A DNA stretch of 5,531 nucleotides, taken from contig JACCYX010000023.1 of assembly GCA_013696265.1 (NCBI GenBank), positions 1 through 5,531 on the forward strand. The letters run 5' to 3'. A model generated the notes under the pieces. That model did not search any database. It saw nothing but the letters and a program-made list of their open reading frames with translations, and was not told where the DNA came from. Below are positions 5,295-5,531 of this stretch, piece after piece; within the stretch, counting starts at the first letter, position 1; every line of letters begins with the position of its first letter. The DNA is from Chloroflexia bacterium. Lineage in GTDB: Bacteria; Chloroflexota; Chloroflexia; Thermomicrobiales; UBA6265. The position numbers and the translations under genes are program-made.

Positions 5295-5326
5295 GAGACA
5301 CGGCCGGCCACCCGGCCGGGCGTGTC
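5295..5326 (+). repeat. Second copy of terminator hairpin, without U-tract
   Basis: Bases 5295-5325 match 1281-1311 at 30 of 31 positions, the only difference being G5303 for C1289. The stem pairs 5297-5309 with 5314-5326 around the same ACCC loop, with one G-G mismatch caused by that change. It starts 16 bases after the enolase-family stop, where a terminator belongs. The downstream bases are CCCTTGTCG instead of a T-run, so intrinsic termination is likely weak; it may rather block 3' exonucleases. It is probably a member of a dispersed terminator-associated repeat family. Confidence 0.75.
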
Positions 5327-5531
5327 CCTTGTCGCCCGCACCTTCCGCGAAATGAAACCGGTCACCCGCGCGAACCGTTCATGAAGCAGGAGGCTGGTTG
5401 TCATCCGCAGGGCAATTGCATTCTCGGACTGTCCCACGTTTCACCGAGTTCGGCGAGACCGGCCATTGGACTCTCCGCACACAAATATGCCGATGACTCC
5501 ATGTCCAGCGTGGGAAATCGACATCAATTGA
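5327..5531. other. No recognisable gene
   Basis: Neither strand shows a frame with protein-like composition, a ribosome binding site or known motifs. Open frames running to the window end from 5381 (plus) lack a Shine-Dalgarno sequence and look like shadow frames. The stretch could be the spacer before a gene outside the window. Confidence 0.5.

Noticed and set aside
1281..5326. The paired 31-bp hairpins as ends of a transposon or attachment sites bounding a 4-kb island
   Set aside because: The copies are self-palindromic terminators placed after gene stops; no transposase, integrase or target-site duplication is seen. A dispersed terminator repeat explains them better.
5381..5531. Open plus-strand frame from ATG 5381 to the window end
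   Set aside because: No Shine-Dalgarno sequence, no motif and only 50 residues visible; not enough to call a gene.
1..5531. CRISPR array, tRNA or rRNA gene, phage or defence system
   Set aside because: No regularly spaced direct repeats, no cloverleaf-like sequence and no nuclease, toxin or phage-type motifs were seen on either strand.

Overview
The window is high-GC bacterial DNA with long ORFs, purine-rich ribosome binding sites and an intrinsic terminator. No rRNA, tRNA or lineage marker is present. The gene style (peptide-type ABC permease, IclR regulator and sugar-acid enzymes together, with GC-rich hairpins between genes) would fit a soil or thermal Chloroflexota or actinobacterium, but that placement is only a guess.

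Layout. 1-228 is the C-terminal end of a nitroreductase-family protein. 229-605 is non-coding and ends in an AT-rich patch with a textbook sigma70-type promoter (TTGACA, 17 bp, TATAGT) and a possible HxlR/DUF24-type operator over its -10 box. 606-1148 is a complete YceI-family gene, followed by a hairpin and a strong terminator at 1284-1317. 1318-1567 has no gene but is rich in small inverted repeats. 1568-2587 (minus strand) is a zinc-dependent medium-chain alcohol/polyol dehydrogenase. 2588-3157 looks intergenic but holds two gene relics: the C-terminal part of an IclR-family regulator on the minus strand (2654-2909, frameshifted) and the C-terminal part of a DppC/OppC-type ABC permease on the plus strand (2911-3103, internally deleted and frameshifted). 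3158-4054 is a DHDPS/NAL-superfamily lyase and 4086-5279 an enolase-superfamily (mandelate racemase subgroup) enzyme. The end holds a near-identical copy of the first terminator's hairpin, then about 200 bases with no recognisable gene.

How the parts fit. The dehydrogenase, the enolase-superfamily enzyme and the DHDPS-family enzyme are a common combination in non-phosphorylative breakdown of sugars or sugar acids: oxidation, dehydration to a 2-keto-3-deoxy acid, then lyase or dehydratase action. The substrate cannot be read from the sequence. The most interesting observation is the relic region. The two broken genes meet near 2910 with both 5' ends missing. The simplest reading is that a divergent IclR-controlled locus (iclR-dehydrogenase to the left; ABC transporter-lyase-dehydratase to the right) lost its central control region and most of its transporter, leaving the three enzyme genes intact on both sides. 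A second theme is three catabolic enzymes that each depart from the textbook active-site or zinc-site pattern.
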